A stretch of DNA of 45,554 nucleotides, from positions 1-45,554 of the forward strand of contig JAFGQK010000264.1 of the NCBI GenBank assembly GCA_016935735.1, given 5' to 3'. Positions within the stretch are counted from its first letter, which is position 1. Each line of letters begins with the position of its first letter. This document shows positions 24,373 through 37,100 of this stretch, one piece after another. The notes under the pieces were generated by a model that worked only from the letters and a program-made list of their open reading frames with translations, did not search any database and was not told the DNA's origin. Both the position numbers and the translations under genes were made by a program. Source of the stretch: Spirochaetales bacterium. Its GTDB lineage: Bacteria; Spirochaetota; Spirochaetia; SZUA-6; JAFGRV01.

Positions 24373-24429
24373 ATGAAATGTATATTCTATAAACCCGGTA
24401 TTATTTATACTACAATGAAACCGTATTAA
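24373..24429 (+). CDS. Possible 18-residue leader peptide
   Basis: ATG 24373 to TAA 24429 encodes MKCIFYKPGIIYTTMKPY. GGGGAG and AGGA lie upstream at workable distance, and the ORF falls entirely within the predicted leader of the sigma-54 transcript, ending 20 bases before the next ATG. It may couple translation or be chance; nothing else supports it. Confidence 0.2.
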   Translation: MKCIFYKPGIIYTTMKPY

Positions 24430-24449
24430 CTATACAAAAAGGAGAAATT

Positions 24450-25007
24450 ATGATGAAAAAGTTTGTATCTGGAGTTTTTATTTTTTGCCTGCTGATTTTA
24501 ATCGTGTATGCCCAGAATGCTCTGCGGGTTTCCCAGGAAGGGAATGTGGGGATTGGTGTAGAGAACCCGGAAGTAAAGCTTGACGTAATAGGGGAAGTGA
24601 GAAGTACTGTCGGGGAGACGGAATTTTATATGGTTCCTAGAGGTGCGATTATTATGTGGTCCGGACTCGTTACGGAAATACCTTCCGGCTGGGGATTGTG
24701 CGACGGGTCACAGGGTACTCCTGATTTACAGGGCAGGTTTGTGGTTGGATATAACTCTGTAGATGCAGATTATGATATAATCGGAAATACAGGAGGGGAA
24801 AAAAATCATACTCTTACAATTGCAGAAATGCCGGCACATACCCATTCTTTCCGTGTTTATGATTTTGATTGGGATCATAAAGTTGCCCGATCCGGGGCAG
24901 ACGATAGAAGTAGCCCCGGCAGGGAAGAAACAAGTTCCTCTGGTGGGAATCAGCCGCATGAGAACCGTCCGCCTTATTATGTACTGGCTTATATAATGAA
25001 ATTATAG
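24450..25007 (+). CDS. Secreted phage tail-collar domain protein
   Basis: 185 residues. A signal peptide (MKKFVSGVFIFCLLILIVYAQ) is followed by a short beta repeat (VSQEGNVGIGVENPEVKLDVIGEV) of the kind found in trimeric tail-fibre stalks. The phage tail-collar domain comes next (PRGAIIMWSG, PSGWGLCDGS, TPDLQGRFVVGYN, GGEKNHTLTIAEMPAHTHSF) and the chain ends PPYYVLAYIMKL as in T4 short-fibre-like collar domains. AAAGGAG lies 6 bases before the ATG. Such proteins in bacterial genomes are often secreted and not part of a phage; no other phage gene is nearby. It is the first gene behind the sigma-54 promoter, with the giant-protein gene starting 134 bases after its stop. Confidence 0.88.
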   Translation: MMKKFVSGVFIFCLLILIVYAQNALRVSQEGNVGIGVENPEVKLDVIGEVRSTVGETEFYMVPRGAIIMWSGLVTEIPSGWGLCDGSQGTPDLQGRFVVGYNSVDADYDIIGNTGGEKNHTLTIAEMPAHTHSFRVYDFDWDHKVARSGADDRSSPGREETSSSGGNQPHENRPPYYVLAYIMKL

Positions 25008-25141
25008 GAATCACACAACAGTGCAATGCCTTGTTTTTAGGCAGATAAAGACAATTTCACTCTATATCCTGGAAGGATGTAGTAATGAAAGCCTTAATTG
25101 GCTATAGAGAAGTTAATTTCCAATTTAAAAAAGGAGCAGTC

Positions 25142-28100
25142 ATGAGAAAGTTAAGCCTTTCATTATTATTAACAATCTTCATTTCAGCAGGTACGTGGTC
25201 ACAGGAATTCCTTACTCCCCTGAATGGGGGTGATCCTGTCGATGCAGGAATCCCGGATAACGCTGTAATGATGGAAAACAAAAATGGTGTTGTTTTTCTT
25301 GTTTCTATAAAGGAAAACACCCTTTTTGTACTCACATCCATCAATGCAGGGGATAGCTTTACTGAATACCCGCTTTCCTTTCTTGATTCTTCCGGGTTTT
25401 CTCAATTCCGTTATTTGACACTGTATGAGCAATCGTACAAAGACTGGGCTGCTTTCTTCATAGCAAGGAAGGATGGAGATGATCACCTCTGTGCCCTGGA
25501 GTTTGATAATGCCGGTGAATTAGAGCTTTTATCCGGGGGTATGCTCGATAGTACCTCTGTTCCGGGAGAAATAACAGGATATGAAATCCATCCGGATAAA
25601 GAAGGCGGGTATTATATTCTTTATATAAAAGAGGGCTTATTATACCGGACTTATATTGATAAGACAAAACAAGTCTATTCTGCCGTGCTCATTTCAGAAC
25701 ATATCGAAACAGTACAAAGCTTTTTCATGAAAGAAAAGATATATCCTGCCGGAGATATCCGTCATTACGGAATGTATATCTCATCTGCCGGTGCAGAAAA
25801 GAAGATCACCTATGTTGAATTCATGACAGGAGGAGCCATAGTGTCCCGGGAGGTGAAGACAACAGGAATCGATATATCGGTAGATTATCAAATAGAAAAA
25901 AACGACAATGACGAGACAATCTGTATTCTTACAATAGATGGAAAAATGTATGCATATAAAATCACCAATACAGGGATTCAGAATATCAATGCCGGGAATC
26001 CTGTCCGGGAATCACCGGGAATAATAACAAAGTGTGAACTCTTTTTATACGACAACAAACCGTATGTTCTTTTCCTTACCCGGAATGACATATGGGAAGG
26101 AATTTACGGGATCATGATTGATGAGCAGGGAAATGTGGAAAACCTGCATCAGGGGGTTCCCTTTAATACAGCAGGTACAGACGACTTTACCCTTTTCCAG
26201 TACAGAAAGGATATGTTTTTTTACGGATTTTTGGAAGAGCATGGAATCGTAAAAAAATTGAGAATATTTACCCTTACCCCTTATCATCGAACCTGGCATG
26301 ATCTGTCATTCAACCTGGACGGGACAGCAAAAAATGACTCCATAAGTATCCTGGATTTTTCTTTTGCCGAACTGTCCGGCGGGGATTTTGTCATTACTGC
26401 CATGGTGAGAAACGGGACAGAATATAGACAGAAGATCTATGCACTTTCTGAAGATGAAGAAACACTTTCTTTTACCCGTGATGTAAGCGTAGAAGTAATG
26501 GACGAGGATTTCATGCAGGGTAGAATTGCCGGGGATTGCCTTTATCTTCATACGGATACGGATAGCTTTTTTTTCATAGACTTTGTCAGGAATCAATCCG
26601 CATCATATGAATCTTCACATATAGTGCCGGTAAAAGGCCAGGATGGCAGGTATTTTATTATCGCTGCAGAAGCTTCTGATTCTTCCCTTCTCTTTAGCCT
26701 GCCCAAACCGGGACCCCCTCCGGAAGGTGCATTGTGGACTACAGGTTCCCCACTGGGATCATGGCCGTCCTTTTGCAGGATCTATTCCGGTGAAAATGCA
26801 GGAGGACAAGATCCGGGAACCATAGAAGTGCAGCAGAAACACTCCCTTTCCATTGTCCGTCTGGATGGGATTGTACAGCCCGGGACAGAAGAACAGACAA
26901 GATACTTTACCATGGATAGCGGGGAAGAAAAGGTATTTACTGTCGAGGTATGGTCCCTGGGGAAACGGAAGGGTATTTATCGTTATAATGTTGAATCGAC
27001 AATAGTAAAAAACAGTCGGAAAAACACCATGCAAGAATGCGAATCCGCAGCCGGCAGCCTTCTTGACAATCTCTATTCAAAAAAGGAATTCCTTTTCATG
27101 GATCTTTTCACCTTGCCGTTTTTTGCATCATATGTTCCACCAGTGGATAAAGAGGATTTCAACCCACTGCAACTTTCAGATTCCCGGGGAATAGTAAAAA
27201 ATCCGGCAGTAGGGGACGGTATGGCAGTCTGGCAGGGATATGACGGCCACGATTGGGAAATTTTTCTATGGCAGGCAGGCCAGGTTACCCGGATCACGGA
27301 CAATGAGCTGGATGATACCCTTCCCCGGGCAACAGAGGGCAAAGTATTCTGGATACAGGATGACGGAAGCGACCCGGAAATCTTCATGTGGGAGGAGGGA
27401 ACAGGAATAACCCGGGTAACGGAAAATGATGTAGACGACAGGAATATAAGGGTATCTAACGGTGTATGTATCTGGCAGGAATATGACAATGGGGATTATG
27501 AAATATGGCTGATGAATAATGGACAACCCGAACGTATTACGGATAATGACTATAACGAGAGCTTTATCCACCTGGAAAATATCATTACGGAAACAAACTC
27601 CACCACAGTGGTTGCATGGTCTCGGAGAAAATATAAAACCATGGAAGTAATGATTGGCCAGGAAGACCAATCCATGGAGATTACTGCCGGGATTCCCCAA
27701 ACAGAAATTATCACCTGGACAAAAACCTATAGTACATCATTTTTGCTGGAAAATCTGATTCTTTCCGGTATGGATTTCGACGGGACATCTTTTGTTTTAC
27801 TTGGAAGCACATTCACTACCAGTCCGTTTGAACATCAATCTCCCCAGATCTATTCCCTTGAAAATAATCAGTTCGATACCATTACCGCAACGGATACGGA
27901 CAAAGGGAGCCCGGGCATTAATGACAATACAATTGTCTGGCAGGAAACAACAGATGAAGGTTTTTATCATATCTTCATGTACAGGGGGATTACTGCCGGT
28001 ATCCTGAGCATAACATCCTCCCTGTATCATAATATCAATCCTGTTGTTTCTGAAAACAATCTTATTGTCTGGCAGGAAAGTTACGGAGAAAATAACTGTA

Positions 28101-31100
28101 TTTCTTATTTTAATTACAGGAATACCAGTGTGTCCGGATCATTCGTAACATCGTATGATGCGAGAAACCATGATGCAGACCATGGTTTTATTGTGTGGCA
28201 GGAAGATGACGGGGATACCTCATCGATATACGGTGCTGCCAGGTATGATATAAAAAGCCCAAAGCTGAGTATTTCCTTAACAATACCCGGGGAAGAAGTA
28301 CCCCTTGAAGAAGGGATCTGGACAAATGCGTATATGATAACAGCGCAGGCGACGGCAGATGATTATGATGCAAATTACTACTATGAATCTTTTATTGATA
28401 TGAACTCATGGCAGTACAGCCTGGACGGGGAATACTGGACAAATGTGGACGGCTCTGAGGAACAATCCTATCCGGTCGATCTTGCACCGGAAGGGGAAGG
28501 GGATTTTACCGTCTATTCCAGGGTTTCCGATACCACAGGGAATATCGGAACGGCAAAAAGCTTTGTAAGGATCGATCACACACCCCCGTCGATACGCGAT
28601 AGTGATATCCCGGATTGGACGAATGAACCAGAGTATGAAGTGAATGCTGCCGCAGATGATGCTTTATCCGGTGTCGCCGGAGACACATGGCATTACCTGG
28701 TAAAGGATACCCGGACGGACGAAGTGATTGAGGAAGGGGACAGCCCGTATGTAACAATTCAAAGAGAAGGAAAAACAACAGTCACTTTCACGGTGAAAGA
28801 TATCGCAGGAAATGAGGGGAAACGGGATTTCCAGGTAAATATCGACAATACACTCCCGGAAGTCACCAACATCATGTTGAATCCCGGGGTCTTAATGGAA
28901 CATGATATAATACTTACAGGGAGGACCTTTACCGCAGAAGAAGGATTAATAGAAATTGCCGCATACAACACGATTACTACCCGGGGGGATTGTGTGGTGG
29001 AAGACGGGGCAAACGTGACGTTTGTCATGGGCGAACACGTGAATATCAATGAAGGGTTTGCTGTCAGACCTGGGGGTGAGTTCACTATTCAAATGGAATA
29101 TCATCAAGGGGACTGGGTAAATGCAAAGTCGGTAAAAGCGACTGCTTCCGCCCGGGATGATCTATCCGGGATTGCTGAAGAAACCTGGGAGTATCGCGTC
29201 CAGGGAGAAAAATGGGTACCGGCATACATAGCGGATATCAAAGACCAGGGTGAGACAATTGTTTACTTCCGGGTATGTGATAAGGCCGGGAACCGGAGTG
29301 AAGAAAAAAGCATTACTATTAAAATCGACCGGGAACCGCCGTTCATTACCGCTACAGGGACACTTGAAAATACATGGTCCGGGAACAGGGAGTTTAAAGC
29401 AAAAGTAACAGCCGGTGATGGGGAAGGTTCCGGTGTTTCTTCCTTATTCTACAGGATATTTCCCGGAGAAGATGAACCGGGACCCTGGGAAGAACTACTC
29501 CCCCTTCCTGATCCGGTATCAACTCTCATCGGGGGATTCAGTGAAGGGAAATCCATTATCGAGGTTAAAGCAGTGGACAGGACAGGGCTTTTTGCCACAA
29601 CGAGTGCGGAAGTGTGGCTCGATTTCACCCCGCCTGAAATCGTCTTTCCCGGTGACTGGACAGATGGGACAATTGTGGCGGAAGTGAAGGACCAATTATC
29701 CGGGGTCGATGCATCGAGCTTATTTGTAAGTAAGAACGGGGAAGTGTATTCTCCCGGGAATACACTGGTTTTTGCTGAAAGCGGGATGTATCCGGTATGG
29801 GTAAAGGCAAAGGACAATACAGGGAACGGAACAGTGGGAAGCGGGGAGGTAAAGGTCGATAAAACCCCGCCGGATATTACGGTAGAAGTTGAAGAAGACC
29901 TGGTCAATGGGAGGTTTTTCATTAAAGCGACAGCCGTCGATTCGTACGGTATCGGAGAGATCGATGAGGCATCATGGGGGTACCGGCTGAACGATGGTCC
30001 GCTCCAGCCGGGACATCGTGTGGAAGTGACGACACGGGATCACACCATCTATTTTGAAGTGAAAGATATGCTCGGGAACAAGGCATTCGTCCAACAGGCA
30101 ATAAGACTGGACAATACACCGCCTGACATTTACACCACTGAAACAGGCTGGACTAATGCCGGCCTTATGTATGCCAGTGCCAGGGCTTCCGATAATCCGT
30201 TCGGTTCAGGGGTAAACCCGGCCGGCTGGGCATACCAGTTGAATACCACAGCAGGAACCTGGATACAGATATCCGGTATTACCGACCCGGATGCGGAAGT
30301 GAAAGTGCCGGTCTCAAAAGAAGGTCTTACCATCGTTTACTTTAAAGTAGCTGATTTCGCTGGAAACGAATCAACAGCCAGTACCATTATCAGGATAGAC
30401 CGGACACCCCCGGTGTTTACCGGATTCACGTATTATAATGACAACAATGAAATCCTGGGTAGTGACGGGCAGGCGAATGTCTGGACAAACTCCTCTTCTG
30501 TTACTCTTATCGCAGGGGTCTCTGACTCCAGGGAAGGGGTGGATACCTCCGGCGTAGAGAGTGTTCTCTGGAGTTTTGACGATACGCTGCCGGAAACCGG
30601 GTGGGAGAAAAGTGACCGGGTAACAATAACAAACGAAGGAAGATCACGTATTTATTTCAGGGGAAAAGACAATGCCGGGAATGTGTCGGAAGCGGTAAGA
30701 TATGTACATATAGACCGGTCCGGCCCGGTAATCAAAGAAGGACTTATTGATGATACTTATGTGAAAGATATTCTCTGCTTTACGGAAATGCCCATGGCGA
30801 TTGATGAATTAAGCGGCGTGAGCCCGGAAACCCTGGAATATTCATTTGATGCGGCAGATGCTTCCTGGGCAGCGGTATCGGGGGAAATCGATGTTTCTTT
30901 TCTTACAGAAGGCATTCATACGCTTTGTTACCGGGTATATGATTATGCAGGGAATCATTCGGTTATACAGGCAGGAAGTACGTTTACTGTAGATAAAACA
31001 CCCCCTGTTATCACGGATCTTGTTCTTTATGCCGGGGAAAAGATCCTCGAAGAAACCGATTTTTCTCCTTTCAACTCTGTCAGGGTAGATATCGATGCAT

Positions 31101-34100
31101 CAGATACCTACGGTGATACTTTGGAAGGAGAAATTGCAGGATATTCATGGGAATTGTTCATCACTCATGAAGATTCCCCTCTCCTTACCCATTTTACCCT
31201 GGCAAACCAGGATTTCTCTCTTACCTCGCTGGATAACGGGTTGTATTACTTTTATGTGAAAGCGGTTGACGAAGCAGGGAATGAAAGCAGCGAAGCATGG
31301 GAAAGAATCATCCGGGTCGATGCTATAAAGCCGGGGATTCCTGTAATAAAAGGGCTTTCACATCCCAGGGCAATAGTGCCGGAAGATGCAGTCGCGTTGA
31401 AAGATGCCCTGTTTATGATAACTCCCACAACCGCCGGGGATTCCGGTATTGCCGGCTACTCATATGAATTAAGAAGCGGACTCGATGAACAAAGCGCCAT
31501 TATCCTGGAAACAGGTACTGTTGCCGGTGGGAGAATTGAGTTCCCCGGACTCCCGGATAACGAGGTAAATGAGTTTTATTTTCTACTAGTAAAAGTAACA
31601 GGCGGGAATAGAATCGAGAGTGACAGGGCTGTGTTTTCATTCAGGATTGATTCTACCCCGCCGCAGAATCTGGACGTGGAATCCGTAAGCCATCCGAATC
31701 CCGAACTTTATTACCCGTCCGAAAACCTTGTTCTAAAATGGAACAAGCCGCTTGATTTTACCGGGGTAAAGAGTTATTACTGGAAACTCTCCACGGAATC
31801 CCTGCTCCCTGAACCATTACCGGAAGATTATCAACATGAAGGAGAATGGACAGAAACAACGGCCCGGACACTTACAAAAAATTTGATGGATATCATTGAG
31901 CCGGGAGGGGGAAGTGAGAAGGGTGCCGGGACAGTCTATGCTTGTGTATGTGCGCTTGATTTTGCAGGGAACAGGCAGTATGACCAGACAATAGTCCGGT
32001 TCGATACAGTAAAACCGGAGGTTGATGCAGACAGTATCACGATAGAGACAGATAAGCCGGAACGAAAGGCAGATGTTTTCTGGCAGATCCCCACAGACAA
32101 TACCGGACTCAGTCATACGGAGTTACGGCTCGCCCTGCTGAACAATGATAATTCCGTTACCTATCTTTCCAATACCATAATAAAAAGTAATGATGATGTG
32201 CCCGTTCATACATTCAGGGGATTGAACCCGGATGATTCTGTTATCTATGTATTATTTTTCACCGGGGTGGATACGGCAGGGAACAGGACCACTATGGTAA
32301 AAGGCTTTTCTTTCAGCGGCTTGCCTGTTACCATCAATATATCAATACCCTTTACGGCAACAATAAAAGGATACACAATCGAAGGAAAATACTCTGCCGA
32401 TCCTTCCCTCCAGGAAGCCCGTATCCTTGTTCCTTCAAGCCTTCATCTTTATACACAAACAGATCCGCCTGAATATCCTGATGCAATCAACCTCACGGAA
32501 CTGGAATTTTCAACCGAAGGAGAGTTCATCGCGGGCAGCAACCCGGGTATTTCGTTTAATGCAGAAATAGCAGGGTATGATATTGCCGGGACAGGTCTGT
32601 CGATAACAAAAACCCGGGGACTTGTCTTTCATGAGCTTACCTTTACGACAATTATCGATATGGAAGATACGGAGAAATCCTTTCACTATACCGATGTCGC
32701 CGTTTCTTCCCCGCCGGAGATCCTCTTTGCCCCGGGATTCATGAAAACGGAAGACCCTGCATTTTCATTCCAGTCTGTCCGTTCACCTTCAGATCCCGGA
32801 TCGCCTGATCCTCCAGCAGAACCGGGCTGGCTCTTTTCCGGGATCAGGGAGACCGGATTCGAGAATGATTCATGGGTTGCAGGTCTATGTCAATTGGACC
32901 TTACCCTGATTTCGGATAAGGTGTGTGCTTATCTTTTAGACCAGGATGATAATAAGGTTTTTACCATTCCCCTGGAAAAAGCAACGATTTCCCCGCAAAG
33001 GACAACACGTGAAGGGGAGTTTACCGGCAGGTTTTACCTGGAAGCTGCAGGAAACCTGTTTTATATCAGGAATGCATTCCTCCGGGAAAACAGGATTATC
33101 ATTATAGAAGCAGAGGTCATCTTTCCGCCGGAAATAACAGAAGACGAAGTGATTATCAAAAACTTTTCTATAGATATTGACGGCAATATTCACGAAGAAC
33201 CGGGATTCTCTGTTTCACCCTTCCAATTTACTTCCGGTGATATCACGTTTACTGTCGATACCATCCATTTCATCGGGAACAGCCTTGTTATCACCAGCGG
33301 GAAGCTTACCTGCAATGACATGGCCTTTTTATTTAACAACCTTGTGCTTACCTGTGAAGGGGTAGATTATGATACCCCGGCAGAGATACCGGGATTTTCC
33401 GGGGTATATTCCGGTTTTACCGTTACGAGTGATCCGGCATACCTTCTTCAAGACGGGATATGGTGTCCCCGGGCATGGGTTCATATGCCGGAATCATTCG
33501 GCGGGGAGAAGCAGGAAATAACCGGGTTAATCGTATCCCTTTCAGAAAATACTGTCTTACAGACCGGGGAAGGAAGTACCCAGTTTGAAATTGCAACAGC
33601 TTATGCCGCAGATCCCGGAAGCGGGAACAATATCACCGTGGAAAAGATTGCTTTAACCCCGGATGGGCTTTATGCATCCGAATTTACCGTCCCTGTACCC
33701 GGTTTTTTACAGCCATCCGTAGAAGTAATCCGGTTAAAGAACCTTCCCATGATTTCAGACGGTACTGTCGGGAATTCGGAAAAGAGTGACGGGGAAATCA
33801 TTGAAATAACAATCGCCGGATTCACCTTCTCTGCGTATGAGTTTGTTTTTAATGGTGATGTTCTCATTTTGGGGAAAATAGATTTCCTGCTCCCGGATAA
33901 CTATTCTCCCTCATTACTTACTTTTGAAAACCTTTCCGTGAATATGGCTGGTATCGCTTCCCCGGGTCTTGTCATTTCCCCGGTACATCTTCTTTCCTCC
34001 GGGTGGCATATCATTCTTAAAGATCTTACTGTAGATGATAATGGAATAACCGGCATGGGAGAAGTTCAATTACCGGAGGAATTCGCTTATCGTATCATAA

Positions 34101-37100
34101 CATTTCCCGGTTTCACGCTTTTCCCGGATGGAAGTTATACAACCGGTCTTTGCACCGAAGACACCTTTTTCAGTCTTTCAGGCTGGACAGTAAAAGCAAA
34201 CGGACTGTCACTGGAACAGGAAACCATTCATATAAGCAATACCGATGTCTTACTCTATTCCATAATGGGCGGTGGTGCCCTTTCAATACCGGATATCGTG
34301 ATTAATTCTTCCGGGGAAATAGTAAGCAGCGGGGAAGGGACGGGAAGTACCGATTTCTTTGCCGTGAATGGGTTCAGCGTCACTGCGGAACGATTCACGA
34401 TAAAACCGGATGGCATCAAGCTGGGAGGAAAGGTGTATTTCCCGCCCGCACTGGGAGAGGTTTATGCATCTTTTGGTAAAGAAGAGATACTCCTTGAATC
34501 GGACGGGTGTATTATTACACAGGAAAAATCAGGTCCTGTCGAATATGATATTGCCGGGTGGAGTATCAGTGCTGAAAATTTCCGTTTTGACAGACAGGGA
34601 CTTTATGTGGGGAAAAGTACTATCGATTTTTTCGATACCGGGGTAAAAGCCGATATCCCGGATATCTGGTTTTATGCAGATGGAAGTATCAAGCTCGGGG
34701 GAGTCAGTTTTGACGGATTCGAATTACCTGTTTTCGGGTTTACCCTTGGTGTCACCACATTATACCTGTCTGATGAAGGACTCACCATCAAGGCATTTAT
34801 CAACCTGCCTCCCAACCTGGGAACAGAGAGTATCTATTTTGATAAACTCACCCTTCATCCCGATGGCCGCATTACCTCGGAGGTAGTGGTCCGTGATTTC
34901 ATGTTCGATCTTTTTGATTTTCATTTTCAATTCAGAAATATCAGGTTTGACGAAAGCGGTTTTTCCATTGAAAAAGGGATCGTTACCCTGCCCGGGGGGA
35001 TTCTCGGTTCGAAGAATATAGGCATACAAAACTTTAAGATAGGAAACGATGGCAGCTTTGAGGTGGAGGGGCTTGGCCTTGATCCCTTTCACCTCTGGGG
35101 ATACACATTCCTTCTTAAGAGTATAGGATTTAAGGATAACGTTGTTTCGTTCAGCGGGAGTATACGCTTGCCGTCCGACTTTTTTATCACCGAGCTGGCA
35201 GGCAGGGAGCTTGTGATAGAGAAATTCAGCGTATCGCTGGAAGGGGAGGTGCTGGATTTCAAGGTTGTGCTGGAAGGGGAGTACCGCTTTACCCTTTTTA
35301 AAGCCTGGACAGTCATTATCAATTCGATTTCAATTGAAAACTCATGGTTCAGGATCGAAAGCGGGACACTGATCTTCCCGGAAGGATTTGGAATAGATTC
35401 CATAGAAGTCGGGAACATCGCGTATAATGTCGAAACATCGGAACTCATCATTGGCGAGATTACCCTCGAAAATATCCCGCTTCATTACGAGGGGTTTACG
35501 TTTGTCATAAACAAACTGATTATTTCCGGTGAAAGAGGTCTGGTCTTGAGTGGGTTTACCATTATCCCGGAATGCTTTCCATTCGGACTTGCCGGGAGGG
35601 TTCTCACTATCGATGTATTTCAAATTAAACCCGATTTTACCGTCGGCGATATCGCCCTTTCCCTTTCCGGTTTCAATACACCCCTGTTCGACGGGTTCCT
35701 CTACCTGGAAAACGGCACTCTTGGTTTTTCCGGAATGGAGGAAGATCTTATTTTGAGTGTCAACGGGACCCTTATACTGGACTCCCGGTTCCCGGCCGGT
35801 TTTGGCGGGAAAAAGCTTCATATCAATGCATTCAAGATCAGGACAAATGACGGGAAAATCACGGCTTTTGATGCAGAAACCGATCCTTTCCCCTTCCCGT
35901 TGTTCGGGATAGCAGAGGTTGAAGATGCCAGGATTAAAGTGACATACGCGGAGGAAACAGACCATTTTGCTGTGGATGTTTCCGGGGATATTGTCCTTTC
36001 AGGGAATTTCCCGGACTCTCTTGAAAACAAACGAATCTCAATTACTGCATTCAACATAGATACAAACGGCACGATAACCAGGTTTGCCGCGGGACTGACA
36101 CTTCCCGGCGAAACCGGCTTGTTCGGCGATATTTTCTTACTCGACGCAACCGTTAATGCCATCCTTACCCCGGATAAAGACGGCATTCAATTTGATGTTA
36201 CCGGCAAAATCCGTTTCGGACCGGGTTTCCCGGATGGCATTGCCGGACTGGAAGCGGATATCAATAAACTCTGCTTTGATACCCTGGGAAACATTATTTC
36301 CCTTGATGTCAATGTTCACCTTACCCAATTCGGTATTTTCGGGCTCACGGTAAAGAACGGGAAAGTACATCTTGCACTATCCGATGACGGTGACATCCTT
36401 ACCAGTGTGAGCGGGGATGTCATTCTCCCGCCGGATTTTCCAGAAGGATTTGCAAATCTTGTTGTTTCTATCAGTAAGTTTACCATTGCATCCACCGGGG
36501 AGATCAAAGAACTTGACATGGGATTTAAGGGACTCAATACAACCCTGTTTGGCGGTATAAGCTTACAGGACGGTGAGCTTACCGTATCCGCGGACAGCGG
36601 AGATGAACTCATTTTTTCCTGTGCAGGGAAAATAATATTACCGCCCGGATTACCCGGGGATTTTGCCGGCCTGAAGCTGGTCATATCAAAATGCCGTATT
36701 TCGTCCAGAGAGGGCCTTCTGGATTTCCGTGCAAAAACGGAAAGCAATATTACAATAGATTTTCTTGCCGGACTTGTTCTGGAGTTTAAGGAAATACAAA
36801 TCGACATGGAAGGAATCTCCATGAACGGCAGTCTCACCTTTCCTTCTATCTTTCCCGAGGGGTTGGCAGGGATGGTACTTGTGTTCAGCAACCTTAAACT
36901 CGGTTGGGATGGGTCGGTTATTGATATCCAGGCAGGTATCGGACATATATCGGTGAACCTCGCCGGGTTTACAGCGGATTTTTATAACCTTGAGTTTAAC
37001 AGCAAGGGCATTTCCCTTGAATCCTGTATCCTTACCCTTCCTCCGGCCCTGGAGAGTAAGAAAGTAGGGGTAAAGAATGCCGGCTTTGACTGGGACGGCC

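Larger units (their letters stand above)
23642..24449. other. Large divergent intergenic region
   Basis: About 800 bases between the C39-like gene (minus) and the collar-like gene (plus) hold no convincing protein gene except a possible leader peptide. They contain a nested palindrome (23672-23706), an anti-Shine-Dalgarno-like stretch (about 23811-23823), a terminator-like hairpin (23979-24008), long inverted repeats (24054-24109) and a sigma-54 promoter (24264-24279). This density suggests a regulated divergent control region, possibly with a small RNA. Confidence 0.6.

Noticed and set aside
24450..25007. Prophage remnant suggested by the tail-collar domain
   Set aside because: The protein has a secretion signal and no other phage, integrase or attachment-site features are nearby.
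35342..35965. 207-codon antisense ORF under the LP-repeat array
   Set aside because: Mirrors the repetitive coding sequence of the sense strand and has no independent support.
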